A model generated the notes under the pieces. The model saw only the letters and a program-made list of their open reading frames with translations, made no database searches and was not told the origin of the DNA. From assembly GCA_963825555.1 (NCBI GenBank), contig CAWGTZ010000015.1, forward strand, positions 254,919 to 318,918: a DNA stretch of 64,000 bases, in the 5' to 3' direction. The position numbers and the translations under genes are program-made. Source of the stretch: JAGVSR01 sp963825555. Lineage in GTDB: Bacteria; Pseudomonadota; Alphaproteobacteria; Rhizobiales; Hyphomicrobiaceae. Shown here piece by piece: positions 56,618-63,927 of this stretch; the stretch's first letter is position 1, and each line of letters begins with the position of its first letter.

Positions 56618-57973
56618 CTAATCCTCTCTGGATTGCCCCGCAGCGCCGAGATGGGTTTCGATTGTCGAGCGGATGAGTGTCGCAAGGGCTGGGAATTTAC
56701 CGATGGAGCCCGCATAGACCGCCGTACTGCCTGTCTCGGTGATCGCGTCGGGCACGTCCTCGGCGGCGTGCATCCCGTCACCGGAAAAGAAGCCGAGGAC
56801 CACCGTGGGCGGTGCTTCGCGTTGCAGGGCTTCCTTCACGAACTCTGGTTCCTCGAGGAAGGCCGTCTCGACGCTGGCGAAACGGCCCTGCTCTGCGATG
56901 ATCTTGGCGACCGCGCGGGTGGCGTCCGCCGAGGCGGGGCCGATCTTCGATCCATGCCCAACGACGAGAAGGCGGGCGGTCTCGGGTGCAAAACCGGCAC
57001 CGGCCGCAGTCTCGAGGGCGCGCGCCAACATGATCCCCGGAAGACGCGGATCGGCGCCGAGGGGCGGCAGCACGTGGACGTCGACTGGGATTTCGAGCGC
57101 GGCGAGGCGCTGTATCAGGACCTTCCTGGTGAAATAGCCGTCGGCCATGAACATGGGAAACACGGCAATACAGCGGGCGCCTGATTGCAGTGCGGCGCGG
57201 ACCGCATCCTCCAGTGTGGGTTCGCCTCTCAGGATGCCGGCCAGGACGATGCGGAACCCCCCCGTCGCGCCGAGCGCCTTACAGTGGGAAAGTAGGGTCG
57301 CATTCGGCGTTTCACCACCACGATCACCGTGGGCCGCGAGAATGACGGCGATGTCAGATGCCGGCATCGGTATCTTCAGGGCCGCAGCGCTTTCGTCCGA
57401 AAGTGCGTCTTCCACGAGGGCGCGGACTTCCGGTTCAAGCGGCAGGGCAAGCGCGGCCTTCTGCCCGGCGTCCGACATCTTCCCCCATGTCTTGCGCAGG
57501 ATGGCGAGCATCTTCCCGCGATCATGCTTGACTGCGAACTCTGCCGCATAGTGCTGGAGAAACACATGGCACACGACGTCTTCGAGTGCCTGCGCGTCCG
57601 CATCTGTCTTCAGATTCTCCTTGCGGATAAGGCTTGCGACGCGGGCGATCGTTTCTTCAGATAACTTGCACTCGGAAAGAAGGGCACTCGCCCATTCGGC
57701 ATGCTTGCGCTTCAACTCAGCCCGCCAGCGGTGATAGCCGGCCCGGTCCATAGGATAGCTGTTGCGGGGGATCGTCCAGCGTCTCAGGTGCTGGGCGCGA
57801 GCCGCGAGTTTGAGTGCGTCACCAGCATCGGGGAGGAACCTTTCAAGAGCCGCGCTCATGCGTTCGGAATACACAAGCTCGGCCGGCCGCGGCGTCCCAT
57901 CGACAACCACGATGTTCGGATCCTCGGCATTTGCGGCGTCGATGCGGGCGAGGGCCGTTTCGAACGAACTCAT
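56618..57973 (-). CDS. DUF4202-CbiX fusion protein (sirohydrochlorin chelatase-like)
   Basis: A 451-residue protein with two parts. Residues about 1-195 are DUF4202 (FETALARIDAANAEDPNIVVVDGTPRPAELVYSERMSAALERF, RAQHLRRWTIPRNSYPMDRAGYHRWRAELKRKHAE, ALEDVVCHVFLQHYAAEFAVKHD). From about 230 there are two CbiX-like halves, each with a metal-ligand histidine: ILAAHGDRGG and LLVVGHGSKIG, with PMFMADGYFTRKVLIQRL and GFFSGDGMHAAEDVP. CbiX chelatases insert Co or Fe into tetrapyrroles; the C-terminal half suggests a chelatase or chelatase-like role. ATG 57973 is chosen (AGGAG upstream); a longer start adds a non-conserved leader. Confidence 0.8.
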   Translation of the reverse strand: MSSFETALARIDAANAEDPNIVVVDGTPRPAELVYSERMSAALERFLPDAGDALKLAARAQHLRRWTIPRNSYPMDRAGYHRWRAELKRKHAEWASALLSECKLSEETIARVASLIRKENLKTDADAQALEDVVCHVFLQHYAAEFAVKHDRGKMLAILRKTWGKMSDAGQKAALALPLEPEVRALVEDALSDESAAALKIPMPASDIAVILAAHGDRGGETPNATLLSHCKALGATGGFRIVLAGILRGEPTLEDAVRAALQSGARCIAVFPMFMADGYFTRKVLIQRLAALEIPVDVHVLPPLGADPRLPGIMLARALETAAGAGFAPETARLLVVGHGSKIGPASADATRAVAKIIAEQGRFASVETAFLEEPEFVKEALQREAPPTVVLGFFSGDGMHAAEDVPDAITETGSTAVYAGSIGKFPALATLIRSTIETHLGAAGQSRED

Positions 57974-58025
57974 GGTGGGAAGGTGCTCCTGATCCGGGGA
58001 CCGTATATGGGGTATCATGGGCCGA

Positions 58026-58196
58026 ATGCGCAAGAAATCCGAACTGCCGACCAAGACGTGCGCTGCCTGCGGACGCCCTTTCACGTGGCGCAAGGCCTGG
58101 GCTCGTGTCTGGGACGAGGTGCGCTATTGCTCCGACCGGTGCCGGAAGCTGCGAAAGGTCGATGTGCGGGACACCGTCATCCCTCCCAGGGCGTAA
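58026..58196 (+). CDS. DUF2256 small zinc-ribbon-like protein
   Basis: A 56-residue protein, too short for usual ORF filters, on the + strand. It reads MRKKSELPTKTCAACGRPF, then TWRKAWARVWDEVRYCSDRC. The CxxC and CxxxC cysteine pairs form the DUF2256 pattern. The ATG at 58026 is chosen; an ATG at 58017 in the same frame adds three residues. It runs toward the photolyase gene and the two 3' ends overlap by 20 bases. DUF2256 genes are repeatedly found beside, or fused to, Fe-S photolyase/cryptochrome genes, which the context here repeats. Confidence 0.8.
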   Translation: MRKKSELPTKTCAACGRPFTWRKAWARVWDEVRYCSDRCRKLRKVDVRDTVIPPRA

Positions 58197-59736
58197 GACT
58201 GTCGAGGAAGGCGCGGGCTTCTTTTCGTATTGCTGTCTGCTCGGATGGCGGGAAACGCCTCCAGGTCGCATACATCTGGGCCATGCGCGGATTGCGGGCC
58301 AGTTTTTCAGCATTGCGATCGAGGAAGTCCCAATAGAGCGAGTTGAGCGGGCAGGCGCCGGGACCGGTTCTCTTCTTGACGTCGTAGTGGCAGGCTCCAC
58401 AGTAGTCGGACATGCGATTGAGGTAGTTGCCGCTCGCAGCGTATGGCTTGGAGGCGAGCAGGCCACCATCGGCGAACTGGCTCATGCCGATCGTGTTGGG
58501 CAGTTCCACCCACTCGAAGGCGTCGGCATAGACCGCAAGATACCATTCGTGCACCGCCTTCGGATCAAGCCCCGCCATAAGCGCGAAGTTGCCCGTCACC
58601 ATCAGCCGCTGGATATGGTGTGCGTAGGCTTCCGCCTTCGTCTGGCCGATGGCGGACTTCAGGCAGGTCATGTCGGTTTCACCTGTCCAGTAGAAGCCGG
58701 GTAACGGACGCTTGTGTCCGAAGAAATTTGATTGCGCATATTCTGGCATGCGCAGCCAGTAGATCCCGCGCACATACTCCCGCCAGCCGATGATCTGCCG
58801 GATAAAGCCTTCCACTGCGTTGAGCGGCGCGCGTCCCGCGGTGTACTCGCGTTCGGCGTGGCGGCACACGTCAAGCGGATCGAGGAGGCCCACGTTGATG
58901 TAGAGCGAGAGGATGGAATGATAGAGAAACGGTTCGTCGCGCAGCATCGCATCCTGAAAGTCTCCGAAGTGCGGCAGGCCAGTGCTTAGGAAATGCTTGA
59001 GCTGCTTTTGCGCATCCGCTCGCGTGACCGCGAACCAGAAGGGATCGAGATCTCCGAAGTGCTTGCTGAAATACCTGGCGACGAGATCGAGCACATCGCG
59101 AGTTGTCTCGTCCGGATCGAAACGGAGAGGCTTGGGAATGAACAGATCGGCCTTGGCAGGCTTGCGGTTTTCAGAATCGAAGTTCCAGCGTCCGCCGACG
59201 GGCTCCTCTCCTTCCATGAGCAGACCGGTCTTGCGGCGCATGTCGCGGTAAAAGTACTCCATGCGCAGCGCCTTGCGGCCGCGAGCCCATGCTTCGAACT
59301 CGTCAGTCGAGGCGATGAACCGGTCATCGGGAATTAGTTGGACGGGCAGGTCTATCTCGATTTCCCAGTCCAGGATGATCTGGCGCACGCGCCATTCGCC
59401 GGGCTCGGTGACGGCTATGGACGTGGCATTCGCGTCGCGCGCAATGCGCTTGATCTCGCTGGTCAGACTACCCTCGTTCTTCGGATCGTCGAGACGGACA
59501 TAGCGCACCTGCCAGCCGGCCGCTGCAAGCTCGCCGGCGAAGTGGCGCATGGCGGACAGGACGAAGGCAATCTTCTTCTTGTGATGGCGCACATACGTCG
59601 CCTCGCCTGTGACCTCCGCCATGACCACGATGTCGTGCTTTTGGCTCCCGGCTCTCAGACTAGACAGGTCAAGGCTCAGCTGGTCGCCGAGCACGACGAT
59701 CAGCTTCGGGCCATGTTGGTTTTTGCGCAGCGACAT
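58177..59736 (-). CDS. Fe-S bacterial photolyase/cryptochrome (FeS-BCP) family protein
   Basis: This 519-residue protein belongs to the FeS-BCP (PhrB/CryB-like) branch of the photolyase-cryptochrome family. These repair (6-4) photoproducts using light, with FAD, a second chromophore and a 4Fe-4S cluster. The N-terminal domain is LIVVLGDQLSLDLSSL. The C-terminal FAD domain includes PFLYHSILSLYINVGLLDP, VEGFIRQIIGWREYVRGIYW, IQRLMVTGNFALMAGLDP and EWYLAVYADAFEWVELPNTIGMSQFADGG. The four predicted cluster cysteines are Cys358, Cys446, Cys449 and Cys462. The gene is 19 bases downstream of a DUF486 gene, likely one transcript. Confidence 0.93.
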   Translation of the reverse strand: MSLRKNQHGPKLIVVLGDQLSLDLSSLRAGSQKHDIVVMAEVTGEATYVRHHKKKIAFVLSAMRHFAGELAAAGWQVRYVRLDDPKNEGSLTSEIKRIARDANATSIAVTEPGEWRVRQIILDWEIEIDLPVQLIPDDRFIASTDEFEAWARGRKALRMEYFYRDMRRKTGLLMEGEEPVGGRWNFDSENRKPAKADLFIPKPLRFDPDETTRDVLDLVARYFSKHFGDLDPFWFAVTRADAQKQLKHFLSTGLPHFGDFQDAMLRDEPFLYHSILSLYINVGLLDPLDVCRHAEREYTAGRAPLNAVEGFIRQIIGWREYVRGIYWLRMPEYAQSNFFGHKRPLPGFYWTGETDMTCLKSAIGQTKAEAYAHHIQRLMVTGNFALMAGLDPKAVHEWYLAVYADAFEWVELPNTIGMSQFADGGLLASKPYAASGNYLNRMSDYCGACHYDVKKRTGPGACPLNSLYWDFLDRNAEKLARNPRMAQMYATWRRFPPSEQTAIRKEARAFLDSLTPWEG

Positions 59737-59755
59737 CGGATCTCGGTGGATCGAA

Positions 59756-60127
59756 TTACAAGGGTGCCTTGAATACGAAGAAGGCGCCCGCGACGATCAG
59801 CGAGAAGCCGACGAGGTGATTAAGGGTAATCGCTTCCTTGAGGACCACGACGGAGAAGATCGCAAAGACCGTGAGCGTGATCACCTCCTGGATGGTCTTG
59901 AGCTCTGCTGCGGAATAGGTGCCGTGCCCGATGCGGTTGGCAGGGACGGCCAGGCAGTACTCCGCGAAGGCGATGCCCCAACTCACGAGGATTACGGTAA
60001 ACAGCGGGGCGGTTTTGTATTTCAGGTGCCCGTACCAAGCGAGCGTCATAAAGACGTTGGAGAGAGTCAGAAGAATGATTGGCGCGAGCCAGGCTGGCGG
60101 GAGGAGGTACGACAAGCGAAACTCCAT
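59756..60127 (-). CDS. DUF486-family small membrane protein
   Basis: A 123-residue protein with four hydrophobic segments (PPAWLAPIILLTLSNVFMTLAW, PLFTVILVSWGIAFAEYCLAV, ITLTVFAIFSVVVL, HLVGFSLIVAGAFFVF). It matches the DUF486 family, related to small drug/metabolite transporters. The motif PANRIGHGTYSAAELKTIQEVI is the family hallmark. Function is not established. Its stop is 19 bases before the photolyase start. Confidence 0.85.
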   Translation of the reverse strand: MEFRLSYLLPPAWLAPIILLTLSNVFMTLAWYGHLKYKTAPLFTVILVSWGIAFAEYCLAVPANRIGHGTYSAAELKTIQEVITLTVFAIFSVVVLKEAITLNHLVGFSLIVAGAFFVFKAPL

Positions 60128-60275
60128 CGGGAGAAAAAATATATATGTGGTTGTACCGGTGGCCCATCCTTACGGACGATCCGCAATATCAGGTAACGAT
60201 GTCTCGACACGGTGCGGCAAAGTGGTCTAACTCTTCGCCCGCTCGGTTTTGTTGAGCGTCGTGTGATTGGAAGCC

Positions 60276-60824
60276 ATGCCGCCCCGTCAACCAAGGCTCG
60301 ATCAGTTGCTCGCGGGGGTCGCTTCGGGGGACGAGGCGGCCTTCGCGGAGCTTTATCAGGCCACCTCCGCGAAACTTCTTGGGGTTGCGTTGCGTATCCT
60401 TCGGAACAGGGAAGTTGCCGAAGAGGTGGTGCAGGAAGCCTATTTCAAAGTCTGGGAGCGGGCAGGAGACTACAAACCTGAGATTGCCGCTCCGGTAACC
60501 TGGATGGCGGCCATCGTCCGTAATCGGGCGCTGGACGAAGTGCGGCGCCGCGTCATTCGGCCAACAGCAGACGAAAATGAACTCGATAACCTGGAAAGCG
60601 GTGACGAGCATCCTATCGCCGCTCTGGAGCGGGCAGAGGACGTGGAGCGGCTGATGCGCTGTCTTGACGGACTCGAGCCGGAGAAGAAGCAGATGGTGAA
60701 GCTCGCCTATCTGGACGGAATGAGCCGGGAGGCCTTGGCGAAGCGGTTCGATAGACCGGAAGGCACGATCAAGACTTGGCTCCACAGGAGCCTTGCGCAA
60801 CTGAGGGGATGCCTCGAGCAATGA
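60276..60824 (+). CDS. ECF-type RNA polymerase sigma factor
   Basis: A 182-residue ECF sigma factor with two DNA-binding regions. Region 2 is DEAAFAELYQATSAKLLGVALRILRNREVAEEVVQEAYFKVWERAGDY, with TWMAAIVRNRALDEVRRR as its end. Region 4 is LDGLEPEKKQMVKLAYLDGMSREALAKRFDRPEGTIKTWLHRSLAQLRGCLEQ. The ATG at 60276 is chosen; TTG at 60267 would add three residues. The stop overlaps the next ATG by 4 bases, coupling it to a gene for an anti-sigma factor. Its target promoters are not known from the sequence; the bufferin operon just downstream is the obvious candidate. Confidence 0.92.
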   Translation: MPPRQPRLDQLLAGVASGDEAAFAELYQATSAKLLGVALRILRNREVAEEVVQEAYFKVWERAGDYKPEIAAPVTWMAAIVRNRALDEVRRRVIRPTADENELDNLESGDEHPIAALERAEDVERLMRCLDGLEPEKKQMVKLAYLDGMSREALAKRFDRPEGTIKTWLHRSLAQLRGCLEQ

Positions 60825-61537
60825 CAGAGCTCGACGACATCGATGGACTGGCCGCCGAGTATGTGCTCGGCACGCTGTCGCTTGAGGAGCGTCAGGCCGT
60901 CTCGGAACGGCGCGCAGGCGATGCTGCGCTCGATCGAGCCATCGCGGCCTGGGAGCGCCGTCTGGGACCGATGATTGAGACGGTGACACCGGTAGCTCCG
61001 TCGCCCAATCTCTATAGCAAGATCCGCGCTCAGATCGGGCTCGCCCAGCACGTCGTGTCGCTCAAAGCCCGCGAGCAGGCTCTCGCCCGGCGCGCGAACC
61101 GCTGGCGCAACGCTTTCATCGGCGCCAGTGCCTTGGCGGCCTGCGCCGTGGGTATACTCGGCTACCGTGAAGCGAATTACCCGCAGCAAGCAACGCAGTA
61201 TGTGGCCGTTATTCAATCGGAGAACAAATTGCCGGCCTTCCTGATGACGATCGATACGCGGACGCACAACTGCGTCATCACGGCGGTGAACGCACCCCGT
61301 CAACTCGACCGGATCTATCAGGTCTGGATGCTGCACGAAAAAATGCCGAAACCCAAGTCACTCGGCATGATGAACGAAGGCGAGATGAATGTGATGCCCA
61401 TGGCCCCGGGGCCGGAGACCGACATGTTCATGAACGCGTCGTTCGCAGTAAGCCTCGAGCCGATGGGCGGTTCGCCTACGGGCGCTCCCACGGGCCCGGT
61501 GTTGTTCACGGGCAAACTCGTGCAGGCCACTCCCTGA
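60821..61537 (+). CDS. RskA-like anti-sigma factor
   Basis: A 238-residue protein with an anti-sigma N-terminus (IDGLAAEYVLGTLSLEERQAVSERRAGDAALDRAIAAWERRLGPM), a single transmembrane helix (WRNAFIGASALAACAVGILGY, about residues 92-112) and an extracytoplasmic RskA-type domain (FLMTIDTRTHNCVITAVNAPRQLDRIYQVWML, FAVSLEPMGGSPTGAPTGPVLFTGKLVQ). It lacks the HxxxCxxC zinc motif of ZAS anti-sigma factors, so redox or zinc sensing via that motif is unlikely. It overlaps the ECF gene by 4 bases. It should hold the sigma factor at the membrane until a signal releases it. Confidence 0.9.
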   Translation: MTELDDIDGLAAEYVLGTLSLEERQAVSERRAGDAALDRAIAAWERRLGPMIETVTPVAPSPNLYSKIRAQIGLAQHVVSLKAREQALARRANRWRNAFIGASALAACAVGILGYREANYPQQATQYVAVIQSENKLPAFLMTIDTRTHNCVITAVNAPRQLDRIYQVWMLHEKMPKPKSLGMMNEGEMNVMPMAPGPETDMFMNASFAVSLEPMGGSPTGAPTGPVLFTGKLVQATP

Positions 61538-61621
61538 TCTTCTGAACGGCCGTATTTTGCAGCCGGGACCGGGCCCTGGCGCACGCGCGTGTGGTCGCGC
61601 GCAGAAAATCTCGACGGTTTC

Positions 61622-61647
61622 TGAAACCTGCATCCGGCGACCGCGTA
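61622..61647 (+). promoter_or_regulatory. ECF-type promoter candidate of the bufferin operon
   Basis: TGAAACC (61622-61628) and CGTA (61644-61647), separated by 15 bases, resemble an ECF promoter with an AAC-type -35 and CGT-type -10. They lie about 95 bases before the bufferin ATG. The match is weak and could be chance. Confidence 0.25.
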
Positions 61648-61743
61648 GCTTATCCACCACGTCAGGGAGAGCGCGCGCGCGTCTCCAGCGTGCGTGTCAG
61701 CGGGATTTGTTCCCGTCGAGATCAGCAAAAAAGGAAACGCACC

Positions 61744-62031
61744 ATGCATATCACCGCAAAATCAGGTTCCGCTTTGGCCGCGGCTGCGGCCGCGCTTCTC
61801 CTCTCAGGTGCCGCCTCGGCTCCCTCGCATGCTGCCATGGATGATGCGAAGGGCCATTGCATGGGTGCGAACGCCTGTAAGGGGCAAAGCGCGTGTAAGA
61901 CTGCCAAGAACGAGTGCGGTGGCCACAACGCCTGCAAAGGCCAGGGCTTCCTAGATTTGACCAAGGCGGAGTGCGACAAGATCGAGGGCGCTACCTTCGA
62001 ACCTGTCAAGATGGATGACGAGAAGGGCTGA
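61744..62031 (+). CDS. BufA2-like bufferin precursor peptide (metal-binding RiPP)
   Basis: A 95-residue secreted peptide. The Sec signal spans about residues 1-30 (hydrophobic SALAAAAAALLLSGAASA, cleavage near SHA/A). The mature part has six cysteines (39, 45, 51, 58, 64, 77), mostly in repeated GxNxCKGQ-type units (HCMGANACKGQSACKTAKNE, then CGGHNACKGQGF). This pattern, beside DUF692 and DUF2063 genes, is that of bufferin precursors, in which the DUF692 (MNIO) enzyme converts some cysteines to oxazolone/thioamide-type groups. The modified peptides bind copper in the periplasm. A GGAAA ribosome site precedes the ATG. The modified positions cannot be told from sequence. Confidence 0.85.
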   Translation: MHITAKSGSALAAAAAALLLSGAASAPSHAAMDDAKGHCMGANACKGQSACKTAKNECGGHNACKGQGFLDLTKAECDKIEGATFEPVKMDDEKG

Positions 62032-62047
62032 GCCCTGAGCCTTCCCA

Positions 62048-62092
62048 ATTGCGCAGCCGGATGTTTTCCCTCCCCAAGTCCGGTTGCGCGAT
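62048..62092 (+). promoter_or_regulatory. Intercistronic stem-loop between bufA-like and bufB-like genes
   Basis: GCGCAGCCGGA (62051-62061) pairs with TCCGGTTGCGC (62079-62089), with one G-U pair, extending to 14 bp (62048-62050 with 62090-62092) around a 17-base loop. No T tract follows. It could stabilise the short precursor mRNA and limit transcription into the enzyme genes. Confidence 0.55.
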
Positions 62093-62127
62093 ACCGATTG
62101 CGGTCATCCGATTGACGGAGGTTTCAG

Positions 62128-62997
62128 ATGAACCGGTGCGATGCTGCCTGTGCCGGCGACCGGCCACGCTATCTGGGTTTTGGTCTCGGCTTGAGACCAC
62201 AGCATTATCGCGAGATTCTCGACGGCGAACCGGATGTCGACTGGTTCGAAGTGATAACTGAGAATTACATGGTTCCCGGCGGCCAGCCGCTGAGAATGCT
62301 GGAGCGCATCCGGGCCCGCTATCCGATCGTCATGCATGGGGTCTCCCTTTCGATCGCTTCTACGGCGCCGCTGGACCGGGATTATCTGAGAGGGCTGCGT
62401 GTGCTGGCGGAGCGTTTCGCGCCTGAATTCGTATCGGACCATTTGTGCTGGACAGGTGTGCATGGTGTGAACCTGCATGATCTCTTGCCCGTGCCCTACA
62501 CCCGTGAGGCGCTCGATCATGTCTCGGCCCGTGTGGCCGAAGTGCAGGACGTTCTCGGCCGTCCCTTCGCCTTAGAGAATGTGTCCAGCTACGTCGAATA
62601 CACCCACTCCGAGATGACCGAGTGTGAATTCCTGGCAGAGCTGGCGAGGCGAACAGGTTGTTGGCTCGTTCTCGACGTCAACAACGTCTTCGTTTCGGCG
62701 TTCAACCATGGTTGGGACGCGCGGACATTTTTCGACACTATTCCAAGGGATCGGGTCGTACAGTTTCATCTTGCAGGGCACGAAAATGCCATTACGCACA
62801 TCATCGACACGCACGATGCGTTGGTGCCCGACGAAGTGTGGGACCTCTATGCACATGCCGTCGATCGTTTCGGTGCGGTCTCCACCATCATTGAGCGCGA
62901 TGACGATATTCCTCCGCTTGCCGACATGGTCGCGGAATTGAGCCTTGCGCGTCGGATCGCGTCTGAAAGGCGGCCTGGACTGGCTCCGGTTTCATGA
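62128..62997 (+). CDS. DUF692 (MNIO) bufferin-maturation enzyme, BufB-like
   Basis: A 289-residue TIM-barrel enzyme of the DUF692/MNIO family (multinuclear non-haem iron oxygenases), which modify cysteines in ribosomal peptides. Candidate iron ligands are visible: Glu45 (FEVITENYM), His70 (VMHGVSLS), Asp104/His105 (SDHLCW), Glu150 (ALENVSSY), Asp183 and Asn184/185 (LDVNNVF), His214 (FHLAGHE), Asp228/His229 and Glu256 (IIERDDDIP). Start ATG at 62128 has a GGAGG site 7 bases upstream. The partner protein gene begins one base after the stop. Confidence 0.93.
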   Translation: MNRCDAACAGDRPRYLGFGLGLRPQHYREILDGEPDVDWFEVITENYMVPGGQPLRMLERIRARYPIVMHGVSLSIASTAPLDRDYLRGLRVLAERFAPEFVSDHLCWTGVHGVNLHDLLPVPYTREALDHVSARVAEVQDVLGRPFALENVSSYVEYTHSEMTECEFLAELARRTGCWLVLDVNNVFVSAFNHGWDARTFFDTIPRDRVVQFHLAGHENAITHIIDTHDALVPDEVWDLYAHAVDRFGAVSTIIERDDDIPPLADMVAELSLARRIASERRPGLAPVS

Positions 62998-62998
62998 A

Positions 62999-63841
62999 AT
63001 GACCAAAGGCGAACGGACATCCGCAGAAGCAAGAGAGACGCCGACGCTGGCGCAGATCCAGGATGCCTTCCAAGCGGCCGTACTAGGCAACGGGGATCTG
63101 TTTCTTAGGCACATTCGGCCCGGTGCCCGGGCGGATCGCCATACACTCCTCGGCGTTTATCAGAACGCCTATCTGGCCCGCCTTGTGGGAATACTCAAAA
63201 GCGAATATCCGCATCTATCAAACTATATGGGCGATGAACTGTTTGGGGCGATGACCCGTCGCTATCTCACGGCCCACCCTTCGCGACATCGAAGCGCGCG
63301 ATGGGTCGGGGACCGGCTGCCGGAGTTCCTTGCAAGAGATCGGGTAGGGGCAGCCCATCCCGTGCTCCAAGAACTGTCAGAGTTCGAGCGGGCGCTGGGC
63401 AATGCCTTCGATGCGGCCGAAGCGCCAGAATTGACCGTTGCGGAGATGACGACCGTTCCGCTGGAGCTTTGGAGCGAGATTGTATTCAGTCCGCATCCGT
63501 CTGCCTGGCGTCTTGACCAAACTCACAACACGTTTGCCATCTGGCAAGCCTTGAAGGATGGGACTGCCCCACCGCCGGTCCAGCGCCAGTCAGAGGTGAT
63601 CCCGCTCCTGATCTGGCGCCGCCACGGCATGCCGATCGCACGCAGGGTCAGTCCGGAGGAGGCCATGCTTTGGGACGAGGCCGTTCGGGGGGCGCCGTTC
63701 GGCCGCCTGTGCGAGTTGTCGGCAGTCTTCGCTGAGCCCGGCTCGGCCGCGGTCCGGGTGGCGAATGTCGTGCGGGGGTGGCTCGACGGGTGCTGTCTCT
63801 CTCATGCCGGCCTGCCGGCCATGGCGTCCTCGACGAATTGA
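62999..63841 (+). CDS. DUF2063 bufferin-maturation partner, BufC-like
   Basis: A 280-residue protein with the DUF2063 N-terminal domain (TLAQIQDAFQAAVLGNGDLFLRHIRPGARADRHTLLGVYQNAYLARLVGILKSEYPHLSNYMGDELFGAMTRRYLTAHPS). The C-terminal half (PLLIWRRHGMPIARRVSPEEAMLWDEAVRGAPFGRLCEL) is typical of the same partner family. BufC-type proteins bind the MNIO enzyme and present the precursor peptide to it. ATG 62999 is chosen, one base after the bufB-like stop; a GTG-type start upstream would overlap that gene. Confidence 0.9.
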   Translation: MTKGERTSAEARETPTLAQIQDAFQAAVLGNGDLFLRHIRPGARADRHTLLGVYQNAYLARLVGILKSEYPHLSNYMGDELFGAMTRRYLTAHPSRHRSARWVGDRLPEFLARDRVGAAHPVLQELSEFERALGNAFDAAEAPELTVAEMTTVPLELWSEIVFSPHPSAWRLDQTHNTFAIWQALKDGTAPPPVQRQSEVIPLLIWRRHGMPIARRVSPEEAMLWDEAVRGAPFGRLCELSAVFAEPGSAAVRVANVVRGWLDGCCLSHAGLPAMASSTN

Positions 63842-63879
63842 GGATCAGAAAGCCAATGGCACAGTGTGGGTCCAGGGAC

Positions 63880-63907
63880 TTTCCCTGTCATGGTGCTCTG
63901 ATATAAG
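63880..63907 (+). promoter_or_regulatory. Promoter candidate of tRNA-Arg
   Basis: TATAAG (63902-63907) with a weak TTTCCC at 63880-63885, 16 bases apart, lies 20 bases before the tRNA. Confidence 0.35.
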
Positions 63908-63927
63908 AATTTGCACCGCTTCGGTTC

